Shown: in pieces, positions 16,664 to 24,667 of the stretch
Position numbering within the stretch: position 1 is the first letter of the stretch
Layout: the number at the start of each line of letters is the position of its first letter
Origin: an uncultured Bacteroidales bacterium
GTDB lineage: Bacteria; Bacteroidota; Bacteroidia; Bacteroidales; Bacteroidaceae
DNA: 53,598 nucleotides
Reading direction: 5' to 3'
Assembly (NCBI GenBank): GCA_945787885.1
Contig: CALZJF010000014.1
Coordinates: 1-53,598 of the forward strand
Notes under the pieces: generated by a model
Databases searched by the model: none
What the model was told of the DNA's origin: nothing
The model's input: only the letters and a program-made list of their open reading frames with translations
Position numbers and translations under genes: made by a program

Positions 16664-18367
16664 ATGCCACAGGATACCACGCCCCAGAGCTTTATCGCTC
16701 ATATACAGCAGACCCTTGTAAAAAATTGGAACGAGAATGCCTTCACCGACTATAAAGGCGAAACATTGCGCTTCTGCGATGTGGCGCGGCGCATAGCAAA
16801 ACTCCACATCGGCATGCAGACCGCAGGGCTGCAGCGTGGCGACAAGGTGGCCATCTGCGGCCGCAATAGTGCCAACTGGGCGGTGGCATTCTTCGCCACA
16901 CTGTCCTATGGCTGCATCGTAGTGCCCATACAGTGCGAGTTTCAGCCCGAGCAAATCCATAACATAGTCAATCACAGCGAATCGAGATTCCTCTTCGTCG
17001 GCGATGGTGTGGCGCGCGACATCGACTTTGAGGCCATGCCCCATCTCGGGGGCATTGCCCATCTGCCTGACCTCACCATCCGCAATACGCGCAGCGAGAA
17101 GCTCACCTATGTGCATCAGCACCTCAATCAGCTGTTTGGCGAGCGTTATCCCGCACGCTTCGGACGCGAGGATGTGGTATATCGGCCCGAGGTAAGTCCG
17201 GAGGAATTGGCTATCATCAACTATACGAGCGGCACGACGGGCTTCTCAAAAGGCGTGATGATTCCCTACCGTGCGCTCTGGAGCAATCTGATGTTCACAC
17301 TCCAGAGCTTCGGCGAGCATGTGCATCCTGGCGATGCCATCCTCAGCACGCTCCCCATGGCCCACACGTATGGCATGACGTGCGAGATGATCTTCGGATT
17401 TCTCCAAGGCTGCCATATCCACTTCCTCGTGCGCCAGCCCGCTCCCTCGCTCGTCATGGAGGCGGCAGCCCGCATACGCCCTGCCATCCTCATCGCCGTC
17501 CCCCTCGTCATCGAGAAAATCGTGCGCAAACACGTCTATCAGCGGCTCGACAGCCATCGCGCGCGCTATCTGCTCCAGCTGCCCCTCATCAAGAATCGCG
17601 TGAAGACCCGCATCGTGCAGTGGATTCGCGACCAGTTTGGCGGAAACATCTATCAAATCATGACGGGCGGCGCACCGATGAACCAAGAGATAGAGCAATT
17701 CCTCATGAGCATAGGCTTCCCCATCACGAGCGGCTATGGCACCACGGAGACCTCGCCCATGATTACCTACAGCGACTGGACAGACCATGTGCTGGGCTCA
17801 TGCGGCACGGTGGTCCCCAATATGGAGCTGGCGCTCTTCACTCGGCACGGTCAGATTGTGCATGCCGGCGAGCGCGGCTGCGAGAACTTTGAAGGCGAAG
17901 TCATCAGCCGCGGCCTCAATGTCATGCTGGGATATTATAAGAATCCCGATGCCACGCGCGAGGTGATAGATGAAGACGGATGGTTCCACACGGGCGACCT
18001 CGGCTCGTTCTCCCCTGATGGCCATCTCTTCATCAAGGGGCGCATCAAAAACATGCTGCTCGGTGCCAACGGGCAGAACATCTATCCCGAGGAGATTGAG
18101 GACAAGCTGAACTCCATGCCAGTCGTAGGCGAAAGCCTCGTACTGCAAGATGGCGAACACCTCATAGCCCTCGTCTATCCTGACCCCGACGATGTGCAGC
18201 AGATACCCCTTTCTCAGGAAGAAGTGGCGATGGTCATGGAGCAGAACCGCACGCAGCTCAATGCCCAGCTGCCCAGCTATTGCCGCCTGAAGGAGATTCG
18301 CCTCCACGACAGCGAGTTTGCCAAGACCGCCAAGAAGAGCATCAAGCGTTATCTCTACAAGGCGTGA
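16664..18367 (+). CDS. AMP-dependent synthetase, long-chain fatty acid-CoA ligase-like
   Basis: A 567-residue adenylate-forming enzyme that activates a carboxylate with ATP to an acyl-AMP and usually transfers it to CoA. The P-loop-like signature INYTSGTTGFSKG is near residues 184-197. Other ANL motifs are SGYGTTETSPM, the DGWFHTGDLG core (A7), GRIKNMLLGANGQNIYPEEIE (A8) and the C-terminal lysine segment AKTAKKSIKRYLY (A10). It is shorter than canonical FadD15-type ligases of about 600 residues but complete. It stands alone with its own promoter box and terminator, and a mini-element is inserted in its 3' region. The likely role is activation of exogenous fatty acids; chain length cannot be read from the sequence. 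Confidence 0.85.
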   Translation: MPQDTTPQSFIAHIQQTLVKNWNENAFTDYKGETLRFCDVARRIAKLHIGMQTAGLQRGDKVAICGRNSANWAVAFFATLSYGCIVVPIQCEFQPEQIHNIVNHSESRFLFVGDGVARDIDFEAMPHLGGIAHLPDLTIRNTRSEKLTYVHQHLNQLFGERYPARFGREDVVYRPEVSPEELAIINYTSGTTGFSKGVMIPYRALWSNLMFTLQSFGEHVHPGDAILSTLPMAHTYGMTCEMIFGFLQGCHIHFLVRQPAPSLVMEAAARIRPAILIAVPLVIEKIVRKHVYQRLDSHRARYLLQLPLIKNRVKTRIVQWIRDQFGGNIYQIMTGGAPMNQEIEQFLMSIGFPITSGYGTTETSPMITYSDWTDHVLGSCGTVVPNMELALFTRHGQIVHAGERGCENFEGEVISRGLNVMLGYYKNPDATREVIDEDGWFHTGDLGSFSPDGHLFIKGRIKNMLLGANGQNIYPEEIEDKLNSMPVVGESLVLQDGEHLIALVYPDPDDVQQIPLSQEEVAMVMEQNRTQLNAQLPSYCRLKEIRLHDSEFAKTAKKSIKRYLYKA

Positions 18368-18396
18368 TCCGCCCGCCCTCAGGCAAATAGGATATA

Positions 18397-18585
18397 GGTA
18401 GGTTCTATCAATTAGCTTGCGATGTATTTGCGACTATCGTGCCATAGGTTTTTGTTTTTCACGAGGGAGCGTAGCGTGCTACGTGACTGAATGAAAGACA
18501 AAAAGATACGGTGCGAGAGGCGTGAATACATCCAAGTAAGACAGAAACACTGCCTTACATTGAACACTAATTTATAGAACCTACC
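18397..18585 (+). mobile_element. 189-bp MITE-like element, copy A
   Basis: Bounded by GGTAGGTTCTATCAATTAG at the left and CTAATTTATAGAACCTACC at the right, inverted repeats of 19 bp with one mismatch. Directly repeated TATA flanks both ends (18393-18396 and 18586-18589), consistent with a 4-bp target duplication. The interior has a GTAGCGTGCTAC mini-hairpin and no ORF of note. About nine differences by eye from the inverted copy at 26065-26253, which has exactly the same length. It is inserted between the synthetase stop codon and its terminator. Confidence 0.9.
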
Positions 18586-18592
18586 TATAGGC

Positions 18593-18642
18593 AGACAGTC
18601 CGGAAAGCCCCCCTCCGCCAGTGGGGACTTTTCGGGCTGTCT
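18593..18642 (+). terminator. Terminator of the acyl-CoA synthetase transcript
   Basis: A 15-bp stem, AGACAGTCCGGAAAG with CTTTTCGGGCTGTCT (two G-U pairs), with C-rich/G-rich inner extension, followed by a T-rich stretch. It lies just beyond mini-element copy A, which therefore separates the gene from its terminator. Confidence 0.75.
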
Positions 18643-18727
18643 CTTTTCTTTATCCCCCCTTCCCCCTGCATCTTCCTCCCATGTGCCGGCAGTTTGCACG
18701 GCGTTTTTGCATTTATTCTGATCATTT

Positions 18728-18759
18728 TTTGGCAGGTTCGTTTCTTATATATACCTTTG
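18728..18759 (+). promoter_or_regulatory. Two-box promoter of the DUF1015 gene
   Basis: TTTG (18728-18731), 20-nt spacer, TACCTTTG (18752-18759). This is the canonical Bacteroidetes -33/-7 arrangement, and transcription would start about 70 nt before the ATG. Confidence 0.8.
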
Positions 18760-18837
18760 TCCCCCGAAAAAGTGCGACAATCAAGCCTTTTTCTCCCCCA
18801 CGCATCATTTCCTTACACACCTTAAACCTCACATACT

Positions 18838-20085
18838 ATGCCAAGAGTAAAGCCATTTTGCGGCATACGTCCGCCCAAGAATCTTGTTGAACAGGTAGAA
18901 AGTCGCCCCTATGATGTCCTCGACAGCGAGGAAGCCCGCGCCGAGGCCGGCAGCAATGCCCTCTCGCTCTACCACATCATTAAGCCCGAAATCAATTTCC
19001 CCCCTGGCACGAGCGAATACGATGAGCGCGTCTATGCCAGCGGTGCGGAGCAGTTCCGGAAGTTTCAGGAAGAGGGCTGGCTCGTCCGTGATGCTGAAGA
19101 AAACTATTACCTTTATGCCCAAGCCATGAGGCACGCCGACGGCGAACTGAAGTGGCAATACGGCATTGTGGTGTGCGCCCATGTTGACGACTATATGAAC
19201 GGCGTCATCAAGAAGCACGAACTCACCCGCCGCGACAAGGAAGACGACCGTATGCGCCACGTCCGCGCCACGAACGCCAACATCGAGCCCGTCTTCCTTG
19301 CCTTCCGCCATAATCCCGTGCTGCTCGATCTCATCGAGCGCGTGCGCACCGCAGAGCCCGTCTATGACTTCGTGGCCCCCGTGGATGGCTTCAGCCATAA
19401 GTTCTGGATAATCAGCGACGCGGCAGACAAGGCCACCATCACCGAAGCCTTCGCACAGATGGACGCCCTCTATATCGCCGACGGCCACCATCGCTCAGCC
19501 GCCGCTGCCCGCGTGGGGGCGGAGAAAGCCGCCGGACCCGATGCCGAGAGTAGCTTCTATATGGCAGTGTGCTTCCCCGCCGAACAACTGACGATTCTGG
19601 ACTACAACCGCGTGGTGAAAGACCTCAACGGACTCACCGCCGAAGAGTTCCTGGCGCGTCTGGCAGAGAACTTCGACGTCGTCAATCGTGGCGCAGCGGT
19701 CTATCATCCCGCACATCCCCATCAGTTCGCCCTCTATCTCGAAGGCGAATGGTATAGCCTCGATGCCAAGCCCGGCACCTTCGACCCCACCGACCCCATC
19801 GGCGTGCTCGACGTAGATATCAGCAGCCGCCTGATATTGCAGGACATCCTCGCCCTGGGCGACCTCCGTTCGAGCCAGCGCATAGACTTCGTGGGCGGTC
19901 TGCGCGGACTGGAAGAGTTGCAGCGCCGCGTAGATTCCGGCGAAATGCGTGCCGCCCTCGCGCTTTACCCTGTCAGCATGGAGCAAGTGATGAACATTGC
20001 CGACACGGGCAATATCATGCCCCCGAAGGCCACATGGTTCGAGCCCAAGCTCCGCAGCGGACTCGTCATCCATTCGCTCGATTAG
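18838..20085 (+). CDS. DUF1015 family protein
   Basis: A 415-residue cytoplasmic protein of the DUF1015 (COG4198) family, whose biochemical role is unsettled. It starts MPRVKPFCGIRPPKNLVEQV, includes SRPYDVLDSEEARAEA and NALSLYHIIKPEI, and has the family hallmark DALYIADGHHRSAAA near residues 210-222. In related Bacteroidales, as far as I recall, it is usually placed directly after serC and serA. Here those genes are about 14 kb downstream, so the linkage has been broken or rearranged. It has its own canonical promoter and a strong terminator, so it is an independent unit. A role tied to serine or phosphoserine metabolism is inferred only from that general gene-neighbour association. Confidence 0.88.
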   Translation: MPRVKPFCGIRPPKNLVEQVESRPYDVLDSEEARAEAGSNALSLYHIIKPEINFPPGTSEYDERVYASGAEQFRKFQEEGWLVRDAEENYYLYAQAMRHADGELKWQYGIVVCAHVDDYMNGVIKKHELTRRDKEDDRMRHVRATNANIEPVFLAFRHNPVLLDLIERVRTAEPVYDFVAPVDGFSHKFWIISDAADKATITEAFAQMDALYIADGHHRSAAAARVGAEKAAGPDAESSFYMAVCFPAEQLTILDYNRVVKDLNGLTAEEFLARLAENFDVVNRGAAVYHPAHPHQFALYLEGEWYSLDAKPGTFDPTDPIGVLDVDISSRLILQDILALGDLRSSQRIDFVGGLRGLEELQRRVDSGEMRAALALYPVSMEQVMNIADTGNIMPPKATWFEPKLRSGLVIHSLD

Positions 20086-20158
20086 CAGCCCGACCGTGGG
20101 GGCGCGCACCGCGCCCCTATCCTTTGTTCCTGCGCCAAATGCCGTGCGTGATAAGAAA

Positions 20159-20195
20159 ACTCCTGAGCAATGTCCTGTTGCTCAGGAGTTTTTTT
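20159..20195 (+). terminator. Terminator of the DUF1015 gene
   Basis: Twelve-bp perfect stem ACTCCTGAGCAA (20159-20170)/TTGCTCAGGAGT (20178-20189) with a 7-nt loop and a T7 run. Confidence 0.92.
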
Positions 20196-20244
20196 AAGGC
20201 CCGAGGGCGGTTTTCAAATTTCCAACTGCACGTTTCAGCTCGGA

Positions 20245-20332
20245 GTCATCATTCTGAGGGCGAAAACTGATGACTTTTCGGGGGCAGATTGACCACTTTG
20301 AGGGCTGAAAATCATCACTTCCGGCTCCGAAT
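20245..20332. repeat. 22-nt-period array, four imperfect units
   Basis: Units begin GTCATCATT, GATGACTTTTCGGGGGC, TGACCACTTTGAGGGC and TCATCACTTCC at spacings of about 21-24 nt. They share the GTCATCACTTT/TTGACCACTT head and GGGGGC or GAGGGCGAAAA tail of the arrays at 7762 and 36147, but with more variation and one unit partly inverted. Confidence 0.75.
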
Positions 20333-20574
20333 CTCTGCCGAACGGTCGCGCAGCTCAGGGTTTCCGCTCCCTCGCCGCTGTTTCTGCCTCTCCCTCTGGC
20401 GAGGGCTTTCTGAGGATGGCAGATAAGGGCTGCACAAAGGGAGGAATGGAGGGCTTTCAGTCGGCAAATCGGAGGACTTGAAGAGGCGGCAGAAAGCCTG
20501 CGAAACCGTGTGGAGAGCAGCCTCGCCAAAGTGTGGCCTGATAATCTTTGCTGCTGACGAACAGGGTTTTTCCT

Positions 20575-20684
20575 TATTGCTGTCCGGTAAAACTTTTGCA
20601 AGCCAATAAATTAGGGCTGAATACCAATCGAGGTACTCAGTCCTAAATTTAATTCGTCTCCAAAAGTTTTACCGGACAGCAATA
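20575..20684. mobile_element. Palindromic mini-element, copy 1
   Basis: A 110-bp element with perfect 24-bp terminal inverted repeats. The left begins TATTGCTGTCCGGTAAAAC and the right ends GTTTTACCGGACAGCAATA. The interior is also nearly palindromic (AAATTAGGGCTGA...TCAGTCCTAAATTT). The outermost TA on both sides could be a duplicated TA target, as for IS630/Tc1-mariner type transposition. A second copy lies at 21879-21987. Confidence 0.85.
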
Positions 20685-20749
20685 GTTTTTTTCAGACGAC
20701 AACAGGCTTTTTTTCAGATGACAACAGGTTTTTTTCAGACGATAACAGG
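20685..20749 (+). repeat. Three tandem 22-nt T7-CAGAYGAYAACAGG units
   Basis: Units at 20685, 20707 and 20729 each contain seven T followed by CAGACGACAACAGG or a one- or two-base variant. A partial fourth match (CGACAACAGG) is near 20795. It starts immediately after palindromic copy 1. Confidence 0.85.
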
Positions 20750-20904
20750 GACAACAAGGGACAACTTTACCGCTATTCCAGTATATCTTAAACGACAACA
20801 GGAATAATCAATTGTGAAAACTTTGCATTACAATTCAAGGGGAGAGGGTAAAATGAAACACATCACATAATTGCTGAAAGAATGTCTGAAACTGTTAGAA
20901 TACG

Positions 20905-20912
20905 TAAATTTG
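20905..20912 (+). promoter_or_regulatory. Promoter -7 box of the BspA-like gene
   Basis: TAAATTTG, a perfect TAnnTTTG match, 66 nt before the ATG. The -33 position is not recognisable. Confidence 0.55.
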
Positions 20913-20977
20913 GCTCGCTGAAAGCTCCGTGGGCTGCAGAACTGATGCTCTACAAACCAATCAATTAACAATATACT

Positions 20978-21868
20978 ATGAAAAAAATTTTTTTACTCTT
21001 TTTCCTCCTCTTGGGAGTCCTCTCCGCTTGGGGGGCGTACAACGTAGAAGTGGATGGCATTTACTACAACCTTGACACGAAAAAAAAAACGGCCAGTGTA
21101 ACTCGTGGTGGAGTCAAATATAAAGGCTCGGTCGTTATCCCTGAGTCTATTAGGGTGGATGGGACGACCTACTCCGTAACCAGTTTGGGAGCAAGGTGCT
21201 TCTATTTTTGCCCAGGCTTGATCAGCATCACGATTCCCAACTCCGTAACCAGTTTGGGAGATGGATGCTTCTATAAGTGCAGGGGCTTGACCAGCATCAC
21301 GATTCCCAACTCCGTAAAACGTTTGGGATATGAGTGCTTCGCTGATTGCTCGGGCTTGACCAGCATCACGATTCCCAACTCCGTAACCAGTTTGGGATGG
21401 AGTTGCTTCGCATATTGCTCGGGCTTGACCAGCATCACGATTCCTAACTCCGTAACCAGTTTGGGAGACTGGTGCTTCTCAGGTTGCTCGGGCTTGACCA
21501 GCATCACGATTCCCAACTCCGTAACCAGTTTGGGAGCAAGGTGCTTCTATAATTGCTGGGGCTTGACCGAGGTCCATGTGAACCGTGAAACGCCGCCTAC
21601 AACAGGAGGATATATCTTTTACGCGTGTGGGTCACTCCAAACGATTTATGTACCCACTGGGGCATCAGCGAACTATGAGGTTTCCCCTTGGAATGCCTAC
21701 AAAATCGTGGAAGAAGATGTGCAGAGCGGCATCAGGGCAGTGATGGCAGAAGGAGCAGCAAATGCGCCTGTCTATCACCTTAATGGCCGACGCGCAGGCA
21801 CTTCGAAAAACTTCAGCACGCTGCCCAAAGGTATCTATATCGTGAACGGCAAGAAAGTGCTGCGGTAA
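20978..21868 (+). CDS. BspA-like leucine-rich-repeat secreted protein
   Basis: A 296-residue protein: signal peptide (1-19, MKKIFLLFFLLLGVLSAWG), a short N-terminal beta domain, six LRR_5/BspA-type repeats of 23 residues (about residues 66-203), and a T9SS-like sorting tail ending LPKGIYIVNGKKVLR. Each repeat follows SVTSLGxxCFxxCxGLTSITIPN with two cysteines four residues apart, giving an unusually Cys-rich ladder. At DNA level the repeats (21173-21586) are nearly identical 69-nt units, so copy number could change by recombination or slippage. BspA proteins of oral Bacteroidetes bind fibronectin, fibrinogen or other bacteria. A similar adhesive role is inferred. It is flanked on both sides by copies of the palindromic mini-element, and its composition is AT-richer than its neighbours. 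Confidence 0.85.
   Translation: MKKIFLLFFLLLGVLSAWGAYNVEVDGIYYNLDTKKKTASVTRGGVKYKGSVVIPESIRVDGTTYSVTSLGARCFYFCPGLISITIPNSVTSLGDGCFYKCRGLTSITIPNSVKRLGYECFADCSGLTSITIPNSVTSLGWSCFAYCSGLTSITIPNSVTSLGDWCFSGCSGLTSITIPNSVTSLGARCFYNCWGLTEVHVNRETPPTTGGYIFYACGSLQTIYVPTGASANYEVSPWNAYKIVEEDVQSGIRAVMAEGAANAPVYHLNGRRAGTSKNFSTLPKGIYIVNGKKVLR
21173..21586 (+). repeat. Six tandem 69-nt coding repeats in the BspA-like gene
   Basis: Units share TCCGTAACCAGTTTGGGAG and GGCTTGACCAGCATCACGAT with only a variable stretch of about 10-12 nt between them. Each encodes one 23-residue leucine-rich repeat. The central units differ almost only in the variable loop. Confidence 0.93.
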
Positions 21869-21878
21869 GATTTTATAA

Positions 21879-21987
21879 TATTGCTGTTCGGTAAAGTTTT
21901 GTGCGCGCAACGAATTAGGGCTGATACTTCGTGAGAAGTGTCAGCCCTAATTTATTTTGCTTGCAAAAGTTTTACCGGACAGCAATA
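21879..21987. mobile_element. Palindromic mini-element, copy 2
   Basis: 109 bp, starting TATTGCTGTTCGGTAAAG and ending GTTTTACCGGACAGCAATA. The inner palindrome is AATTAGGGCTGATACTTC / GAAGTGTCAGCCCTAATT with GTGA between. It lies 10 nt after the BspA-like stop and may also act as the terminator between it and the converging minus-strand gene. It is flanked by TA on both sides, like copy 1. Confidence 0.85.
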
Positions 21988-22112
21988 TATATTTATATAA
22001 AAAACGTACATTCTGGTATTACTTGAATGGTTATTCAGGCTTTACTTGAATGTACGTTATGACATAATAAGAGTATGTTATTGTCCTACATTGAAAGGGG
22101 AAGGAACTTGGA

Positions 22113-24131
22113 CTAAAACCTTTCTGCGAGTTTTTTCAACTCCTCGCTATTGAATTGATACATCTGGAAGTCTTGCTCTATGAGTTTGCCTTCCTTGCTG
22201 ACGAGGGCTCCATGAGGTATGGCACTGAAATTTATCATCGTCTCAAACTGTTCCCACTCAGTTTGTGTGATGTAAACATGCTCACCCTTGATGTTATTCT
22301 CCGTCATCCACTTCTCAGCAGAAGACTTCTGGTCATCGGTGGTGATATATAGGAACTTGACTTTCTCATCCTTCATCTCTTCAACCAGTTTCCTCTGATC
22401 CATCATGGCCGAACGGCAAGGGCCGCAACTCATTGCCCAGAAGTCAAGGAAGAGTGTGTAGCCCTTGTATGTCGATACAATCTTGTTCCAAAGTGTCATC
22501 TGCTCTTCTGTCCAGCTATTGCCTGTATCTTCGGACTCAGTAGTCTCGGTTGCCTTTACGAATTTGCGGTACTCCTCTACAATATTCTGAGCCACCTTTA
22601 CATTCTGTATGCCAGCCAAGGACTCACCAACAGCATCTGACAGAAAATCAAGAGTCGCATGATGACTTTCCCCAAGTTTTCCGAGTTTGATGTCCTTTAT
22701 AGTGGCCTCCATTCTGCTGACAATCTCCTGCGAGAGATACAGGTCGTTCATAAATGTGCCTGCCATGGCATACTTGTCGCAACGACGACGATGTGCAACA
22801 CCATCTTCATCCTTGTATTCTTCCCATGAACGGAACAGAGGACCATAGAGTGTACGGTTGACAAATATCCACTGGTTACTCTCACAGAGGGCAAGAGGGT
22901 TGTCGTAGATGAGTTCCTTGTTCTTCATCAGAGTGTTATACACGGCTTTCAGGTCCAATGCTGCATAGTCAGGATTGGGCTCCTTCTTCCAGTTGCCATC
23001 CTCCATTTGTGTATATGTGTTTGCCTTGTAGGTATAGTCTGACACAACATCCTCTATCTCAATGCACTTGTTTGTAAGTATAGAAATCATCACGAGGTCT
23101 TTACCAAAGGTACTGATCGGAGATTGGATAAGAGCCTGACGAAGTTCCTCATCGGCAATAATCTCGTTAACCTGATTAGCCCAACGCTCAAGTACAGTCT
23201 GCGTGGCATCCTTTCCTTTTCCGATAGTAGCCTGAGCCTCTGCGTAATCGTATTCTTCTCTTCCATACTTCTTCATGAACTCAGGAAGCAGTGTATTTAT
23301 CATTACCGATTCACTATTGCCCCGGAAAGTTTTGAAGCGAGGTCCCGAACCGTCAGGGGCTGATTCAATGGTGGAGAACATCTCAAGTGTATCGCCGGGG
23401 GCAATGAAAACAGAACCAACGGGATTGATGTTGACAAACTGCGGATGAGACAAATTGAGGTCGAGAACGTAACAGAAGTCCTCTCCAATTGAAGACACGT
23501 AAATCTCTTCATGGCGGGTAATCTGGTTTTCTACTATTGCTTTAGCGTTAGGAAGGACACTCGCGAGTTCCTTTGGAGTACCTGACATGTGAATCTTCAA
23601 TTGTGCCCTGCCTGTCTCAAATGCCTTCTTGTATGGCACGTTGCTGAAGTGCCATGCTGTATCGGGAGTGAAAGGCTGGTTCATATAGTAGTCGTAGTTG
23701 AGCGATTCTGGGTCAAATACCTTTGACTCCTTGCCCACCTTGGCTTTATGTTGCAATTTGATACCATAGAAGTTGCCCAAAGGATTATTTCCCACCTCTA
23801 TATAATTAATCTCCTTGACACTTGCATCGAGAGTCTCGAAATATATAGAGCAAGATGTTTCTTTGGAAGGTCGCTCTTGAACTTTGACGCCTTCAACACG
23901 GAGGAACTTATACTCCTTGCCAGTATTACGGTCTGCAAGCACAGTATTGTTCAGAATGGCAGAACCAGGTTTGAGGGTGATACGAATGATTGTAGCATCC
24001 TTTGCCAGTTCAACCTCGTTGATTGTCATCCATGATGGAGCGTACTCAATATCTTTAATCTTAATTACCTTGCCTGCCACCATTTGCAACGAGACAAGGA
24101 ATGTCAATAATACTATTGTAATTGTTTTCAT
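22113..24131 (-). CDS. Secreted TlpA/thioredoxin-family protein with large N-terminal region
   Basis: A 672-residue protein with a signal peptide (MKTITIVLLTFLVSLQMVAG). A long N-terminal part (about 20-520) of unknown fold has alpha-helical segments and no recognisable enzyme motif. The C-terminal TlpA-like thioredoxin domain (about 525-672) has the redox motif FWAMSCGPCRSAM, cysteines C569 and C572. It also has the cis-proline-type segment SAIPHGALV and the EGKLIEQDF strand. Such proteins work in the periplasm as thiol-disulfide reductants. Many Bacteroidetes members carry a long DUF at the N-terminus. Here the partner is not evident from the neighbours. The gene is clearly AT-richer than the surrounding core genes, suggesting an accessory origin. 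Confidence 0.8.
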   Translation of the reverse strand: MKTITIVLLTFLVSLQMVAGKVIKIKDIEYAPSWMTINEVELAKDATIIRITLKPGSAILNNTVLADRNTGKEYKFLRVEGVKVQERPSKETSCSIYFETLDASVKEINYIEVGNNPLGNFYGIKLQHKAKVGKESKVFDPESLNYDYYMNQPFTPDTAWHFSNVPYKKAFETGRAQLKIHMSGTPKELASVLPNAKAIVENQITRHEEIYVSSIGEDFCYVLDLNLSHPQFVNINPVGSVFIAPGDTLEMFSTIESAPDGSGPRFKTFRGNSESVMINTLLPEFMKKYGREEYDYAEAQATIGKGKDATQTVLERWANQVNEIIADEELRQALIQSPISTFGKDLVMISILTNKCIEIEDVVSDYTYKANTYTQMEDGNWKKEPNPDYAALDLKAVYNTLMKNKELIYDNPLALCESNQWIFVNRTLYGPLFRSWEEYKDEDGVAHRRRCDKYAMAGTFMNDLYLSQEIVSRMEATIKDIKLGKLGESHHATLDFLSDAVGESLAGIQNVKVAQNIVEEYRKFVKATETTESEDTGNSWTEEQMTLWNKIVSTYKGYTLFLDFWAMSCGPCRSAMMDQRKLVEEMKDEKVKFLYITTDDQKSSAEKWMTENNIKGEHVYITQTEWEQFETMINFSAIPHGALVSKEGKLIEQDFQMYQFNSEELKKLAERF

Positions 24132-24667
24132 TTTTTATTCATATTACGTGACTAACGCTACAAACTTTCGAATGCAGATATCCGAATTAAAAGTGTTTGG
24201 TCACATTTGGTATCTTTATTTATAATTTATGGCATTGTAGTTTGGAAATACGGTACCAATGGTGGTCGGAGAAGGCACTCTGCCGTAGATTCTAAGACAG
24301 CCAACACCTACTTATAATAATTTCTATATTCAAGTTTTGCCAGTACTTTAACGGCTCTACCGATATAGTCCATGCTTACTATTATGAGAAGAGGACTCGT
24401 GTCACTGTCTTCACATAAGTAGGTCTTCAAAATTAGTTTATACTAAGCTTTCTTTATGCCACTTATGTTTGAACACCTACTTATAAATATCAGATGCCTA
24501 ATCCCGAACTGAGGTAATTTATAGAAACTACCTAAATTCAGCGAAGGCATGGGCCTGCACGAAAAGAAACGCCCTGAACCTTCAGAAGAAAGCCTTAGGT
24601 TCAGGGCGTTTCTGTGAGGCGAATGCCCCATGTAGGGCAGGGGGGAAGCCCCTGTAAGAGAGGGGAA
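24132..24667. other. Gene-free stretch with inverted-repeat relics
   Basis: About 535 bases with no credible ORF, AT-rich. It contains ACACCTACTTATAATA (about 24307), ATAAGTAGGTCTTCAAA (about 24416), TTTGAACACCTACTTAT (about 24470), TAATTTATAGAAACTACC (24515-24532) and the fucosidase terminator. The middle two form a 17-bp inverted repeat with one mismatch. The last resembles the right terminal repeat of the 189-bp element. The rest shows nothing recognisable. Confidence 0.6.
24565..24613 (-). terminator. Terminator of the fucosidase gene
   Basis: Perfect 16-bp inverted repeat AGAAACGCCCTGAACC (24565-24580)/GGTTCAGGGCGTTTCT (24598-24613) around a 17-nt loop. On the minus strand it lies about 55 nt after the fucosidase stop and is followed by TTTTCG. 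Confidence 0.75.

Larger units (their letters stand above)
20196..20977. other. Repeat-rich non-coding stretch upstream of the BspA-like gene
   Basis: About 780 bases without a gene. In order it holds a 22-nt-family array (20245-20332), a featureless GC-rich stretch (20333-20570), palindromic element copy 1 (20575-20684), a T7-CAG tandem repeat (20685-20749), and an AT-rich section with the promoter box at 20905. Base composition changes from GC-rich to AT-rich at the palindromic element. Confidence 0.7.

Noticed and set aside
20196-24667. Integrated phage or integrative element
   Set aside because: No integrase, attachment-site duplication, phage or conjugation genes; only mini-elements and accessory genes.
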